DNA of 64,000 nt, from the NCBI GenBank assembly GCA_030533445.1, contig CM060076.1, positions 25,530,603 to 25,594,602 on the forward strand, read 5' to 3'. Both the position numbers and the translations under genes were made by a program. Shown piece by piece: positions 23,171-33,188 of this stretch. The first letter of the stretch is position 1, and each line of letters opens with the position of its first letter. The notes under the pieces are model-generated. The model searched no databases, was not told where the DNA came from, and saw only the letters and a list, made by a program, of their open reading frames with translations. The stretch comes from Cyprinodon diabolis. Taxonomy: Eukaryota; Chordata; Actinopteri; Cyprinodontiformes; Cyprinodontidae.

Positions 23171-24484
23171 TTTTTTTAATCATTATTTAAATAGAAAAAA
23201 ATAATTTTTATCCGTTACCTGTTATGTCCAATATGTTTAATAAACACAAGTCTTTTATTCACTGTTAATTGCAAGTGCATGGCACTTCCTCCCCACCAGT
23301 TATTCAAAGCGAAAGCCAAGTCTTTCTCAAAGTGACAGGCTGTCTCCCACTCAAAACCGGGAAACAAAAGCTTTTGTCTTGTGCAAAGTGTCCCTTTGAC
23401 AGTACTTCTAACTTTGCAGTTTTTGTGAGGAGTGCAAGTTTTCTTCCCACAAATGTGAGTCCAGGGCGTTATTTCAGTGAGAAACACACAGCCTAGGGGA
23501 AAGATAATAGCCTGTGTGGAGCCACTTGGGGAGTCATCCAGGGATCAAGCAGGTCAGACTCTGCTGAGAGAGGCTCAATGATAGAGTGACAACCTGATCT
23601 GAATGCCTTGACAAAACAAACATTACAACTGTTCTTTAACCCTTTATTGGGCACTCAGTGAAATAGTTTGAAAATCAAAATTTCAAGCCAAAGGTGTATT
23701 TGGAATCCAGGACAAGACCTTATTACCTTTGTAACAAAAAAATGTGTGGATATTATGATGGCAAACATTTATTTCGATTTAATAAAAAAAAAATGGCATC
23801 TTGCTCAAATATATTAAGAAAAGTAACAAAAGTGCTTCTATAAGAAATTCATGAAAAACCCTCTGAGAGTGAAAGAAACACATTTTGTTTGGTATATTTT
23901 GGTACATTTTGTTTGGGGTCCATTCCTAAGGGGTATGCAAGTGACCAAAAACTTGCCCTATTAAGGGTTGACTGATAATTCATCTTTCTCCATAACATAA
24001 ATAAAATAGCACAAGTCCTATCAGGATTATATGGGGGCGGGTTGTTGTTGTTTACTATTGGGCAATATAAAATATTTACCTTTTTGATTGAACCAATTCA
24101 TCAATAGATGCCAATTGTAATTTCCCTCAATTAGTTGGTGCTATAAAAAAAAAAAAATCACATACAAAACTGTCTAAAGGTAAAGGATGGGACAGTAATA
24201 AGCCAACAAAGATTAAAAATGAAAACTGCTTAAGAAATTTTTTAAGAATTGAAAGATTTATTGGTTTGAGAAGGCTACTTTATTTTGGATATATAGATCT
24301 GGTCAAAGCTTTACATGTACGTATCAAGGGCATTCATACATTTGGGCCTTTAAAAGATTTGTCTAGTTTGCTTTATTTCTCACTTGTTCAAGACCAACAA
24401 ACACATTTTGTAGTTTTATAATTATCATTGAATCTTTTCAGCAAAAGTTTGACTCTCCCGGCCACTAGCTGGCCCATTTGCCTC
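23171..24484. other. Unassigned sequence
   Basis: Mixed AT-rich sequence with A-runs; no gene, RNA or repeat unit recognised. Confidence 0.45.
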
Positions 24485-24494
24485 ATTGTACAAT

Positions 24495-25415
24495 TTCATA
24501 TACTTAGACCATAGACATTATATACGCAGGCGCCTCAGCGAGGCTGTCGGCCTAGGGGGTGGCCATCTTGGATTCACAGTTCAGATAGCTGCTTTCAGAA
24601 TGAATAGGAGGTGCCTTAGATCTCATTGTAATCACATGAAAGACAAGTCAAATATAATATTACAACAGACCGAACCAAATGTTTAAATTACGTTTCAGTT
24701 AGATTACGCATATTTATTAAGATTAAAAAAAACTATTTAAACTGGTACATATATAATATCATATATGACACAAATTAACTGATGAAAGAACAAATGTTCA
24801 CATTTCAATGTGTATTTATTATTTAAAAAAAACATAGTTTAAAAAAGAGTTTTGAGGAAGCCTTCAGTTTATTTACAACATAAATGTACGATTCACTACG
24901 ATTTGACAAAAAAGTCTTGACAAGGAGAAAAATAAATAAAAATGTACATAAAATGAAAAAAATAATAACTTTACTCTCTCTTCTAAATCACATTACAAAA
25001 AATACATAATATTTTTAAAACATAATCTTATAATATATTAATATAAAACTAAAACTGTGTTTATGATATTCATATTAATTGCAAAATATATATATAATAT
25101 ATATACTTTGCATACATCTCATCCAGTTTGAGTTCAGTTCAAATAGTTTTTAATCTGAATGAATATGAGTAATCTAACTGAAACTAATTTTAGAATTTGT
25201 TTTGGTCTTTTAAGTGGTTGTGACATGTAAGCGATTATTGTAATATTATCTTTGACTAGTTTTTCATGTGATTAAAATGAGATCCAAGGTGCCTCCTATT
25301 CATTCTGACAGCAGCTGTCTGAACTGTGGTCATATCCAGGATGGCCCCCCTGTAGGCATGTCAGCCAGGATCCACTTAGGTGTCTGCTTACAGTATATGT
25401 AGTGTATGTTTCCCA
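24495..25415. mobile_element. Long-terminal-inverted-repeat foldback element
   Basis: The left arm (about 24540-24720) and right arm (about 25185-25365) are inverted repeats of about 180 bp, with about 85 percent match in the core: CAGAATGAATAGGAGG, GATCTCATT and AATCACATGAAA on the left and their complements on the right. Both arms also carry the GGCCATC(T/C)TGGAT motif nearest the tips. The centre (about 24730-25180) is extremely AT-rich and codes for nothing. No target duplication could be fixed, so the outer limits are approximate. It looks like a non-autonomous DNA transposon. Confidence 0.6.
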
Positions 25416-25507
25416 TCCCCTGATCTGTGCAGTATGCACAATCTCTACGACCAGCTCATTTAAACATGCAAAGCAGGGATATAATGATGATCATCACATA
25501 TGAGAAG

Positions 25508-25718
25508 TAGCAGCCTAGTCTTTAGGGAATAGAGCTTGGAATCCTGAGGTTGTGAGTTCGAGACCCACTCCCACAGACTGCCATTCTGGGTCTCTGAGCA
25601 AGACCCTTAACCCCTGATTGCTCCACGGGCGCCCCACAATGGCAGCTCACTTCTCCCCAAGAGTATGGGTTAAATGCAGAGTTAAATTTCTCCAATGTGA
25701 GATTAATAATGTTCAGGT
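25508..25718 (+). repeat. tRNA-derived SINE, second copy
   Basis: Same family as 5431-5661: box B-like GTGAGTTCGAGAC, TGAGCAAGACCCTTAACCCC, CAATGGCAGCTCACTTCTCC and a tail near GATTAATAATGTTCAGG. Box A is diverged. The body is shared with the first copy at roughly four positions in five. Confidence 0.7.
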
Positions 25719-26340
25719 TTTTTTTCTTTTTATCAGATGAAATTGGCACTTGGCACATGCTGTCAGTCTACCTGCCACGTTAGAGAGTAGCCAAGGTACT
25801 CAGTGTCCCCGAAGCCTTGCCATCATGGAGTTTTATGACCATTTTGGTGACTTCAGCCTGGGTAAATAATCCAAATAGTGAGCACCCAGTGTTTGGGGTG
25901 TGTAGTTGAGCACATTCTCTAAGTATTCTTTTTACCATCTGATAATGTATTCATTCAAGGTCAGCAGCTCCCCAGTCCTACTCATAACAGTGTTAGCAAA
26001 GCACTGCTTTGAATTGCTAAAATCACTTTAAACACTTTAGTCAACTGATATGGAGAGCCGTTTCATTCAAAATTTAATAACTAAATACTGCTATTGATAA
26101 ATTGTCAATAAATATTTAAATAAATAAATAAACATTACCATGAAATAAAATAAAATATTAGAAAATATTTTATCTTATTTTTTATTTTTTTTTTTTATTT
26201 AAGTCATGTATTCATTTTATTATTTATCATTTATTTCAGAATGGAGTATTAATTTGTGTCACTTTTATTTTGTAAAGCTACTTTACCTAAGTGAGTTCTA
26301 TTTTTTAACTCTGTTTTTCAAGCTGCCTATAATGAAAAAC
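25719..26340. other. Unassigned AT-rich sequence
   Basis: Ends in T-rich and AAATA-rich sequence just before the microsatellite. No gene seen. Confidence 0.5.
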
Positions 26341-26560
<220 letters not shown>

Positions 26561-26641
26561 ATATAGATATATATATACCTATATCTATATATAGATATAG
26601 ATATACATGTATGTATGTATATATATATATATATATATATA
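26561..26641. repeat. TA/GATA-rich simple repeat
   Basis: Compound ATATAGATAT and (TA)n sequence directly following the (CTAT)55 array, ending in a run of about 12 TA units. Confidence 0.85.
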
Positions 26642-27431
26642 TTTATTATTTTTTTTATTTTTTATTTTCATTTTAAGGAGTTAAAAAATAGATGGTGGCT
26701 TTCAGTGTCAAAACAGAAACAGACATAGTTCCTCTGTAGACAAAAGACCTAACACGATAATTGAAGTTCATGGACTCAAAGTGTGTTGAGGAAACATTTT
26801 AATCACACTATGATTGTTAATTAAAGATGACCAACTGCCAACTGCTGTGAAGGAGCATGTTTATTTTTCACAAAATTAGTCAATGTTACTAATTCATAAA
26901 GCTTAATCCCTCGTGGATCTTGTACAACAGTAAAACCAATTTGAAGTTACAAAAAGCTGGAGCTCAGTGCTATGTAGTTGTATACAACATTATGACTCTG
27001 CCTTGTGTTTTATAGCATATATATAACTTTATGTAGCAAATGTTCCAGCATGCCTTTCTAATGCTATAGAAAAGGCAGTTTGATAGCCAGCTAACTCAGG
27101 CTGAATAAAATTATTTTAAAGTTTTTAAGGAGCAAAAAATCTTTATTTTCTACAAGACGGATATTGGAAATGCTTAAGCATTATGCACCTGTTTGAGGTG
27201 CTAAGTAACCATATGAGCAGCAAACCAGTATGGCAATCCTCTATAAATTGTTCAAAAAAGATTTTCATCTTCTATTGGATTATGAATATCTAAAATAGTA
27301 GTTTTTCTTTAATCATTTAATTTCAGATTTTCACACGCCTGATTTTAGATAGAGCAGATGTGTATGTGGATAACTGCAGTCAAACACAATATGCATGATA
27401 ATTTTTGTTTGCTAATGTTCGTACACAATTA
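26642..27431. other. Unassigned sequence
   Basis: Left genomic flank of the gypsy element; no feature seen. Confidence 0.5.
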
Positions 27432-27536
27432 GAAAGCTATTCTCAAATATTTGAAATATTTTCTGTTAAGAATGAAAAAAAAAGAAAAATTAAGAAATGA
27501 ATTTCCCCATTCCATAGCATAAATAATAAACCAATG
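27432..27536. repeat. Left genomic flank of gypsy element 1, copy A of a duplicated 105-bp segment
   Basis: This segment (from GAAAGCTATTCTC to the target CAATG at 27532-27536) is repeated at 32366-32471 immediately before the other LTR, with a single extra A in a poly(A) run as the only difference. Genomic flank should not precede a 3' LTR, so the repeat marks a rearrangement or assembly join. Confidence 0.9.
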
Positions 27537-28248
27537 CGTTGGGATCTGGGGATGTACCACCTTCCTCCAGCAGAGTGCGCCGTGGGTCTCCTGGGCTGGA
27601 GCCCTCCAGCACACCTGAGACGCATCTACTCATCAGGAGACCTTCCCCTTATAAGCAGCTGCCAGACCTTCCTTCAACGCCGCAGTGTTGACCTTAGTTT
27701 GGTTAGCAACCTGAGCCTCTGTTACCTGAAAGAATCTAAGTTGTCTCTAAGTGAGAAAACTGGTTCTATCCTTCCTCTGTCTTTGCTCACAGGAAACCTG
27801 TCTCAAGCCTGAAGCTCTGGGTGAGCTTAACCTGCCTTCCAGCCCTGGTGAGCCAAACCTGAAGATTCCTATTTGGATTTCCCCTGCTGCTCTCTGAGAA
27901 GAGCTTGAAACTCTGATCAAGGTCTGCCATTCAAAGTCAGAAGCTAGACGCTGCAGCTGCTTGTGTACTCTGCTGAACCAACAGTCTCTGGACCCAACGG
28001 TTCCCTCTCTCACAAGAGAAGCCTGGACCCCGTCAAGGTAGAATCAAAATTAACTAAAAGGACTCTTTAATCATCTGCCTGCCCAGCTAATCAAACTATC
28101 ATCTCTGCAGACTTCAGTGAACCCAACCTGGACCTTTTCCAAATCCAGTTCATGTTTTTGTGTCAACATCTTAAATAAACTCTGTTAAACTTTTACCCAG
28201 CCTCCGTTGTGTTCTGCATGTGGGTTTGATATAAAACCAATCTTGACA
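27537..28248 (+). repeat. 5' LTR of gypsy element 1 (712 bp)
   Basis: Begins CGTTGGGATCTGG (TGTTGGG in the other copies, so a T to C change of the first base) and ends TCTTGACA (TCATGACA elsewhere). It contains a TATA-like box at 27650-27655, an inferred start site at about 27679 and an AATAAA at 28174-28179 followed by a GT-rich stretch. This gives a U3 of about 142 bp, a long R and a short U5. Confidence 0.93.
27649..27690 (+). promoter_or_regulatory. Gypsy LTR core promoter and self-priming 5' end
   Basis: TTATAAG at 27649-27655, then GCCGCAGTGTT at 27679-27689, 29 bp downstream, where RNA synthesis would start. The 11 nt are the exact reverse complement of 28250-28260 just after the LTR. 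The 11-nt motif is unchanged in the copies at 32614, 43131 and 48671, although surrounding bases vary. The start site is inferred from TATA spacing. Confidence 0.6.
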
Positions 28249-29304
28249 GAACACTGCGGCAAAACACAAAGCCCAGCAGATCACCTCCGGAGGAGGCTTG
28301 AGGAACAGGATGCTCAGATCCTTGGACATGCGCATACCCTCCGTGAGTTACACACTAAAGTTGAACATCAGAACCAAATGCTACAAACGTATGCCAGCTA
28401 CATGGGAAATGCTAATGCCACGCCAGCAGCACGTCCTGTCCCGGATCCAATTCCGCCTCTAAGGTCACCGGTAGTGACGTCATTTCCTGAGTTCCGTCCA
28501 AGTCCGCCTGAAAGATTTTCAGGCAACCAAAAGGATTGTAAGGGATTTTTGTTTCAATGTTGTTTACTTTTTGAGCACTCTCCCGGCAGTTTTCCGAATG
28601 ATAGGAAAAAAATATCCTTCATTCTTTCTCAACTCACTGGACAAGCTCTTGAATGGGCGGAGGCAAGGTTCTCTTCAGAGTCCAGTTTTTCTTGCACTTT
28701 TTCCGAGTTCATATCTGAGTTTTCCCAAGTATTTAACCACGACTCAGATAAAACAATTGATTCCCAAGCCCTGCTAAATTTAAAACAGGGAAATTCTACA
28801 GTGGCTGAGTTCTCCATTGACTTCCGGGTTAAAGCCGCAGCCTCAGGTTGGAACGAATGTGCACTTAAGAGTGCTTATTTTAAGGCTTTAAATGATAACA
28901 TCAAAGACGAACTAGCCACAATCGACGAACCAGCTAGTTTGGAGGACTTAATCCGTTTAACCATCAGACTGGATAACAGACTCCGAACAAGAAATAACTC
29001 TAGACAAAGAAGTCTAAATTTTTCTGTGTCAGCTCCTTCATTTAATAATGCTTCTGTTTTTTCTGGACCCGCAGAACCCAGTTCCAAGCCAAAGTCTAAA
29101 AACCAGACTCTTTCTGTGCCTGTCCAAGTCTCTCACTCAGATGGAGCGGAGGTCGAACCCATGCAGATTGGACACTCAAGGCTATCCCCTGAGGAAAGAC
29201 AACGAAGATTTAGAGGCAATCTGTGTCTGTACTGTGGTGAGACTGGCCATTTCATTCCTTCATGTCCGGCTAAGTCAAAAGCCAGGGCCCGTCAGAGGAA
29301 TTGA
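28243..29304 (+). pseudogene. Gypsy element 1 gag (start codon lost)
   Basis: Structural protein forming the particle and binding RNA. The frame reads from TTG (ATG in the related element and in the 3' LTR) in the last bases of the LTR, then T-E-H-C-G across the primer-binding site. A coiled-coil-like N-terminus ([12 protein letters not shown]) is followed by a capsid-like domain with FPEFRPSPPERFSG and [10 protein letters not shown]. The C-terminus has a CCHC zinc knuckle (CLYCGETGHFIPSC, pattern CX2CX4HX4C) and a basic tail ending RQRN-stop. The body of about 350 residues is open, so only initiation is damaged. The ancestral pol frame is -1 relative to gag, as in the second element. Confidence 0.85.
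28249..28260 (+). promoter_or_regulatory. Putative self-priming primer-binding site
   Basis: The sequence GAACACTGCGGC directly follows the 5' LTR. It lacks the TGG that pairs with a tRNA CCA end. AACACTGCGGC pairs over all 11 nt with the inferred RNA 5' end at 27679-27689. This is the arrangement known for the Tf1/sushi group, whose own RNA 5' end primes reverse transcription. It also encodes gag residues E-H-C-G. Confidence 0.6.
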
Positions 29305-32300
29305 GGAGTCTGACGGGCCATCTGAAAACTGAAAAAACTCCTCATCTGATGTTGCCTACTACTCTTTTTTTTCTCCAACCAAAATCTCACCTTGTTGGCT
29401 TTCATTGACTCTGGGTGTGAAAGAAATCTCATTGATTCAGATCTGGTCCAGCAATTAAATATTGAGACTGTCCCTTTATCTAAGCCTCTCAGAGTATCAG
29501 CTATAGATGGAAAGAAGCTTCATCAAGTCACTCATCAGACACAACCTCTAGAACTTTTAATCTCTGGAAACCATCGTGAAACATTAACGGTTTTTGTTTT
29601 TCCTTCTGCATGCTCCCCTCTGGTGCTGGGATTCGAGTGGCTGGAACGTCATAACCCCCATATCAACTGGGCTGAACGCCACATTGAGTCTTGGTCCACT
29701 TCCTGTCACGAGTCATGCCTTCGTTCTGCGGCTCCTGCTATTCAGTCCCCTAGAGGTAGGGGGGAGATGGACTCTCCTGACTTTACTTCTGTTCCTCCCG
29801 AGTATTATGATCTGGCACCAGTCTTCAGTAAGGTCAGTGCGACGTCTCTTCCACCTCACAGACCATATGACTGCGCCATAGATTTACTGCCAGGAGCCCC
29901 CCTTCCCAGCAGTAGACTATACAACATCTCCAAACCTGAACGCGAGACCATGGAAAAATATATCAATGAGTCTCTAGCTGCTGGAATTATTCGTCCATCT
30001 TCATCTCCTCTTGATGCTGGTTTCTTTTTTGTGGGTAAAAACGATGGTTCCCTACGACCCTGTATAGATTACAGAGGCTTAAATCAGATAACCGTCAAAA
30101 ATAAGTACCCCCTACCATTAGTGGCATCAGCGTTTGAACCTGTTCAGAGTGCAACAGTGTTCACTAAACTCGATTTGAGAAACGCATATCACCTCCTTAG
30201 AATAAGAGAAGGAGACGAATGGAAGACAGCCTTTAAGACCCCCTTAGGCCAATTTGAGTATTTGCTCATGCCTTTTGGTCTCACAAACGCTACTGCTTGC
30301 TTCCAAGCTCTAGTCAACGACGTTCTCAGAGATTTTTTGAACGTATTCGTTTTTGTGTACATCGATGATATTTTGATCTACTCCAAGAACCTCTCAGACC
30401 ACAAGAAACATGTTTGTCTAGTTCTTCAGAGACTTTTGGAAAACAAACTCTTTGTGAAAGCAGAAAAATGTGAATTTCACCAACCATCTGTCACTTTTTT
30501 AGGGTTTGTGCTCGAGGGCGGGCAGGTGAAGCCATCCGACGACAAGATAAAGGCAGTTCTGGACTGGCCGACACCTGAAAACCGCAAACAGCTTCAGAGA
30601 TTTCTTGGATTTGCAAACTTTTACAGACGCTTCATAAGAAACTATAGTCAAACAGCTCTACCTCTCAGAACTCTGACTTCTGTGAAGAAGACCTTTCAAT
30701 GGACACCTGAAGCCCAGAACGCTTTTGATAAATTAAAAAACCGGTTTTCCAGAGCACCCATCCTTATCCAGCCAGATCCCTCTAAGCAGTTTATTTTAGA
30801 GGTGGACGCATCTGACTCCGGTGTAGGAGCTGTTTTATCTCAGCAATCTGACTCAGACCAAAAAACTCATCCCTGTGCTTTTTTTTCACGTAGACTCTCA
30901 CCAGCGGAGCAAAATTATGATGTCGGAGACCGAAAACTTCTAGCCATTAAACTCGCCCTGGAGGAATGGAGACACTGGCTTGAGGGGGCCGAGCATCCAG
31001 TATTGGTTTGGACAGACCACAAAAACCTGGCTTATCTCCAATCGGCAAAACGATCCAACCTACGTCACTCTAGATGGTCATTATTCTTTTCCCGTTTCAA
31101 CCTCATTATTTCTTACAGACCTGGTTCCAAGAACGTCAAGCCTGATTCTCTCTCTCGTCTGTACTCCACTGATCAACCTGAGACACCCGAGCCTGTTCTT
31201 CCTGCCTCCTGTACTGTTGGAGTCGTTTCCTGGGAGATCACTGATCTCATCATCTCTGCCCTAGCCTCTGAACCTGACCCAGATAACGGCCCTCCAAATA
31301 AAACTTATGTTCCATCTTCCGTCAGATCCCGACTGATCCAGTGGATGCATGCAGCTAAATTTTGCGCCCATCCTGGTGTGAGCAGAACCATTGCCCTCAT
31401 TACAAGACGTTTCTGGTGGCCATCACTACACAAAGACGTTAAGGAGTAAGTTTTGGCATGCCCCATCTGCGCCAGAAACAAGACCTCTCATCAACCACCT
31501 TCTGGCCTGCTGTATCCTCTATCTGTTCCAACCCGTCCTTGGTCACATATCGCCGTAGATTTTGTCACAGGTCTCCCGATTTCCAGAGGTATGTCCACCA
31601 TTTTAACCATCATCTACCGTTTTTCCAAGGCCTGTCACTTAATTCCCCTCAGGAAACTTCCCACGGCTTTCCAGACGGCCCAGCTTCTCGTGAAGCATAT
31701 TTTCCGACTCCATGGTATTCCACAAGAAATCCTCTCTGACCGCGGTCCTCAGTTCATCTCACAGGTCTGGAAAGCTTTCTGTTCTGCGTTGAACTGTAAG
31801 TCCTCCCTCACCTTTGGTTATCACCCACAGTCTAACGGGCAGACGGAGAGGATGAATCAACAACTAGAGTCCACTCTCCGCTACCTGACATCTAACAACC
31901 CTACTGACTGGAGTCAGTTTCTGACCTGGATCGAATACGCCCATAACTCTTTAAGATCTGCTTCTACTGGTTTATCCCCGTTCCAGGTTTCCATCGGTTA
32001 TCAGCCTCCACTCTTTCTTGCAGATGAGAGAGAGATATCAGTCAGATCAGTCCATCACCACATCCGCCGTTGTCAGCGTATCTGGAAGGACACCATCACC
32101 ACCCTCAACCGCTCATCTGCCTCCACTAAACGCTTCGCTGACGTCCTGCCCCTGACTATACCATAGGCCAAGAGGTATGGTTATCAACACGTGACATTCC
32201 CCTCAAAGCCATGTCTAAGAAGCTGTCACCCCGGTTCATCGGCCCATATAAGATAGCTCAGATAATCAACCCCTCTGCTGTCCGCCTGCACCTGCCACCG

Positions 32301-32365
32301 AATCTTCGTATCCGTCCCACGTTCCATGTCTCCCAAGTAAAACCTGTCATTTCTAGCTTCTTCTT
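29305..32365 (+). pseudogene. Gypsy element 1 pol (protease, RT, RNase H, integrase), broken
   Basis: Polyprotein that copies and integrates the element. From 29392: protease with [14 protein letters not shown] with [18 protein letters not shown] and the catalytic YIDDILIYS; RNase H with [14 protein letters not shown] and [10 protein letters not shown]; then the integrase zinc finger (H-P-G-V-S...H-K-D...C-P-I-C). The core includes [13 protein letters not shown] and LSDRGPQF, and the GPY/F module is [13 protein letters not shown] (about 32213-32340). Damage: a 1-nt insertion in the T-run near 29372 puts the start in the gag frame; TAA at 31447-31449 (the related copy has TAC); frameshift and stop near 32164. 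The protein should continue past KPVI towards a chromodomain, but the internal region ends at 32365. Confidence 0.9.
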
Positions 32366-32471
32366 GAAAGCTATTCTCAAATATTTGAAATATTTTCTGT
32401 TAAGAATGAAAAAAAAAAGAAAAATTAAGAAATGAATTTCCCCATTCCATAGCATAAATAATAAACCAATG
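32366..32471. repeat. Copy B of the duplicated left genomic flank
   Basis: Repeats 27432-27536 with one extra A and ends in the same target CAATG (32467-32471) before the second LTR. The junction with pol shares GAAAG-like microhomology (...TTCTTGAAAGC against ...TTAGAAAGC). Confidence 0.9.
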
Positions 32472-33183
32472 TGTTGGGATCTGGGGATGTACCACCTTCC
32501 TCCAGCAGAGTGCGCCGTGGGTCTCCTGGGCTGGAGCCCTCCAGCACACCTAAGACGCATCTACTCATCAGGAGACCTTCCCCTTATAAGCAGCTGCCAG
32601 ACCTTCCTTCAACGCCGCAGTGTTGACCTTAGTTTGGTTAGCAACCTGAGCCTCTGTTACCTGAAAGAATCTAAGTTGTCTCTAAGTGAGAAAACTGGTT
32701 CTAACCTTCCTCTGTCTTTGCTCACAGGAAACCTGTCTCAAGCCTGAAGCTCTGGGTGAGCTTAACCTGCCATCCAGCCCTGGTGAGGCAAACCTGAAGA
32801 TTCCTATTTGGATTTCCCCTGCTGCTCCCTGAGAAGAGCTTGAAACTCTGATCAAGGTCTGCCATTCAAAGTCAGAAGCTAGACGCTGCAGCTGCTTGTG
32901 TACTCTGCTGAACCAACAGTCTCTGGACCCAACGGTTCCCTCTCTCACAAGAGAAGCCTGGACCCCGTCAAGGTAGAATCAAAATTAACTAAAAGGACTC
33001 TTTAATCATCTGCCTGCCCAGCTAATCAAACTATCATCTCTGCAGACTTCAGTGAACCCAACCCGGACCTTTTCCAAATCCAGTTCATGTTTTTGTGTCA
33101 ACATCTTAAATAAACTCTGTTAAACTTTTACCCAGCCTCCGTTGTGTTCTGCATGTGGGTTTGATATAAAACCAATCATGACA
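32472..33183 (+). repeat. Second LTR of gypsy element 1 (712 bp)
   Basis: Begins TGTTGGGATC, ends CATGACA and is flanked by CAATG on both sides (32467-32471 and 33184-33188), so it looks like a complete solo LTR in its own genomic setting. It carries the TATA-like box (32585-32590) and GCCGCAGTGTT (32614-32624). It keeps the terminal ATG lost from the 5' LTR. Confidence 0.93.
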
Positions 33184-33188
33184 CAATG

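Larger units (their letters stand above)
27537..33183 (+). mobile_element. Ty3/gypsy retrotransposon, element 1
   Basis: LTR 27537-28248, internal region 28249-32365 and LTR 32472-33183. The target duplication CAATG is at 27532-27536 and 33184-33188. The order gag, protease, RT, RNase H, integrase is Ty3/gypsy. The integrase ends with a GPY/F-type module, but the internal region stops right after it: no chromodomain and no polypurine tract, and a duplicated piece of left flank precedes the second LTR. The two LTRs differ at about nine positions in 712, so insertion is fairly recent. The element is dead: gag has lost its ATG, pol has a 1-nt insertion and a nonsense codon. Confidence 0.93.

Noticed and set aside
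28249..28270. tRNA primer-binding site for gypsy element 1
   Set aside because: The bases after the LTR lack TGG and I could not match them to a tRNA 3' end; the exact match to the LTR motif is a better explanation.
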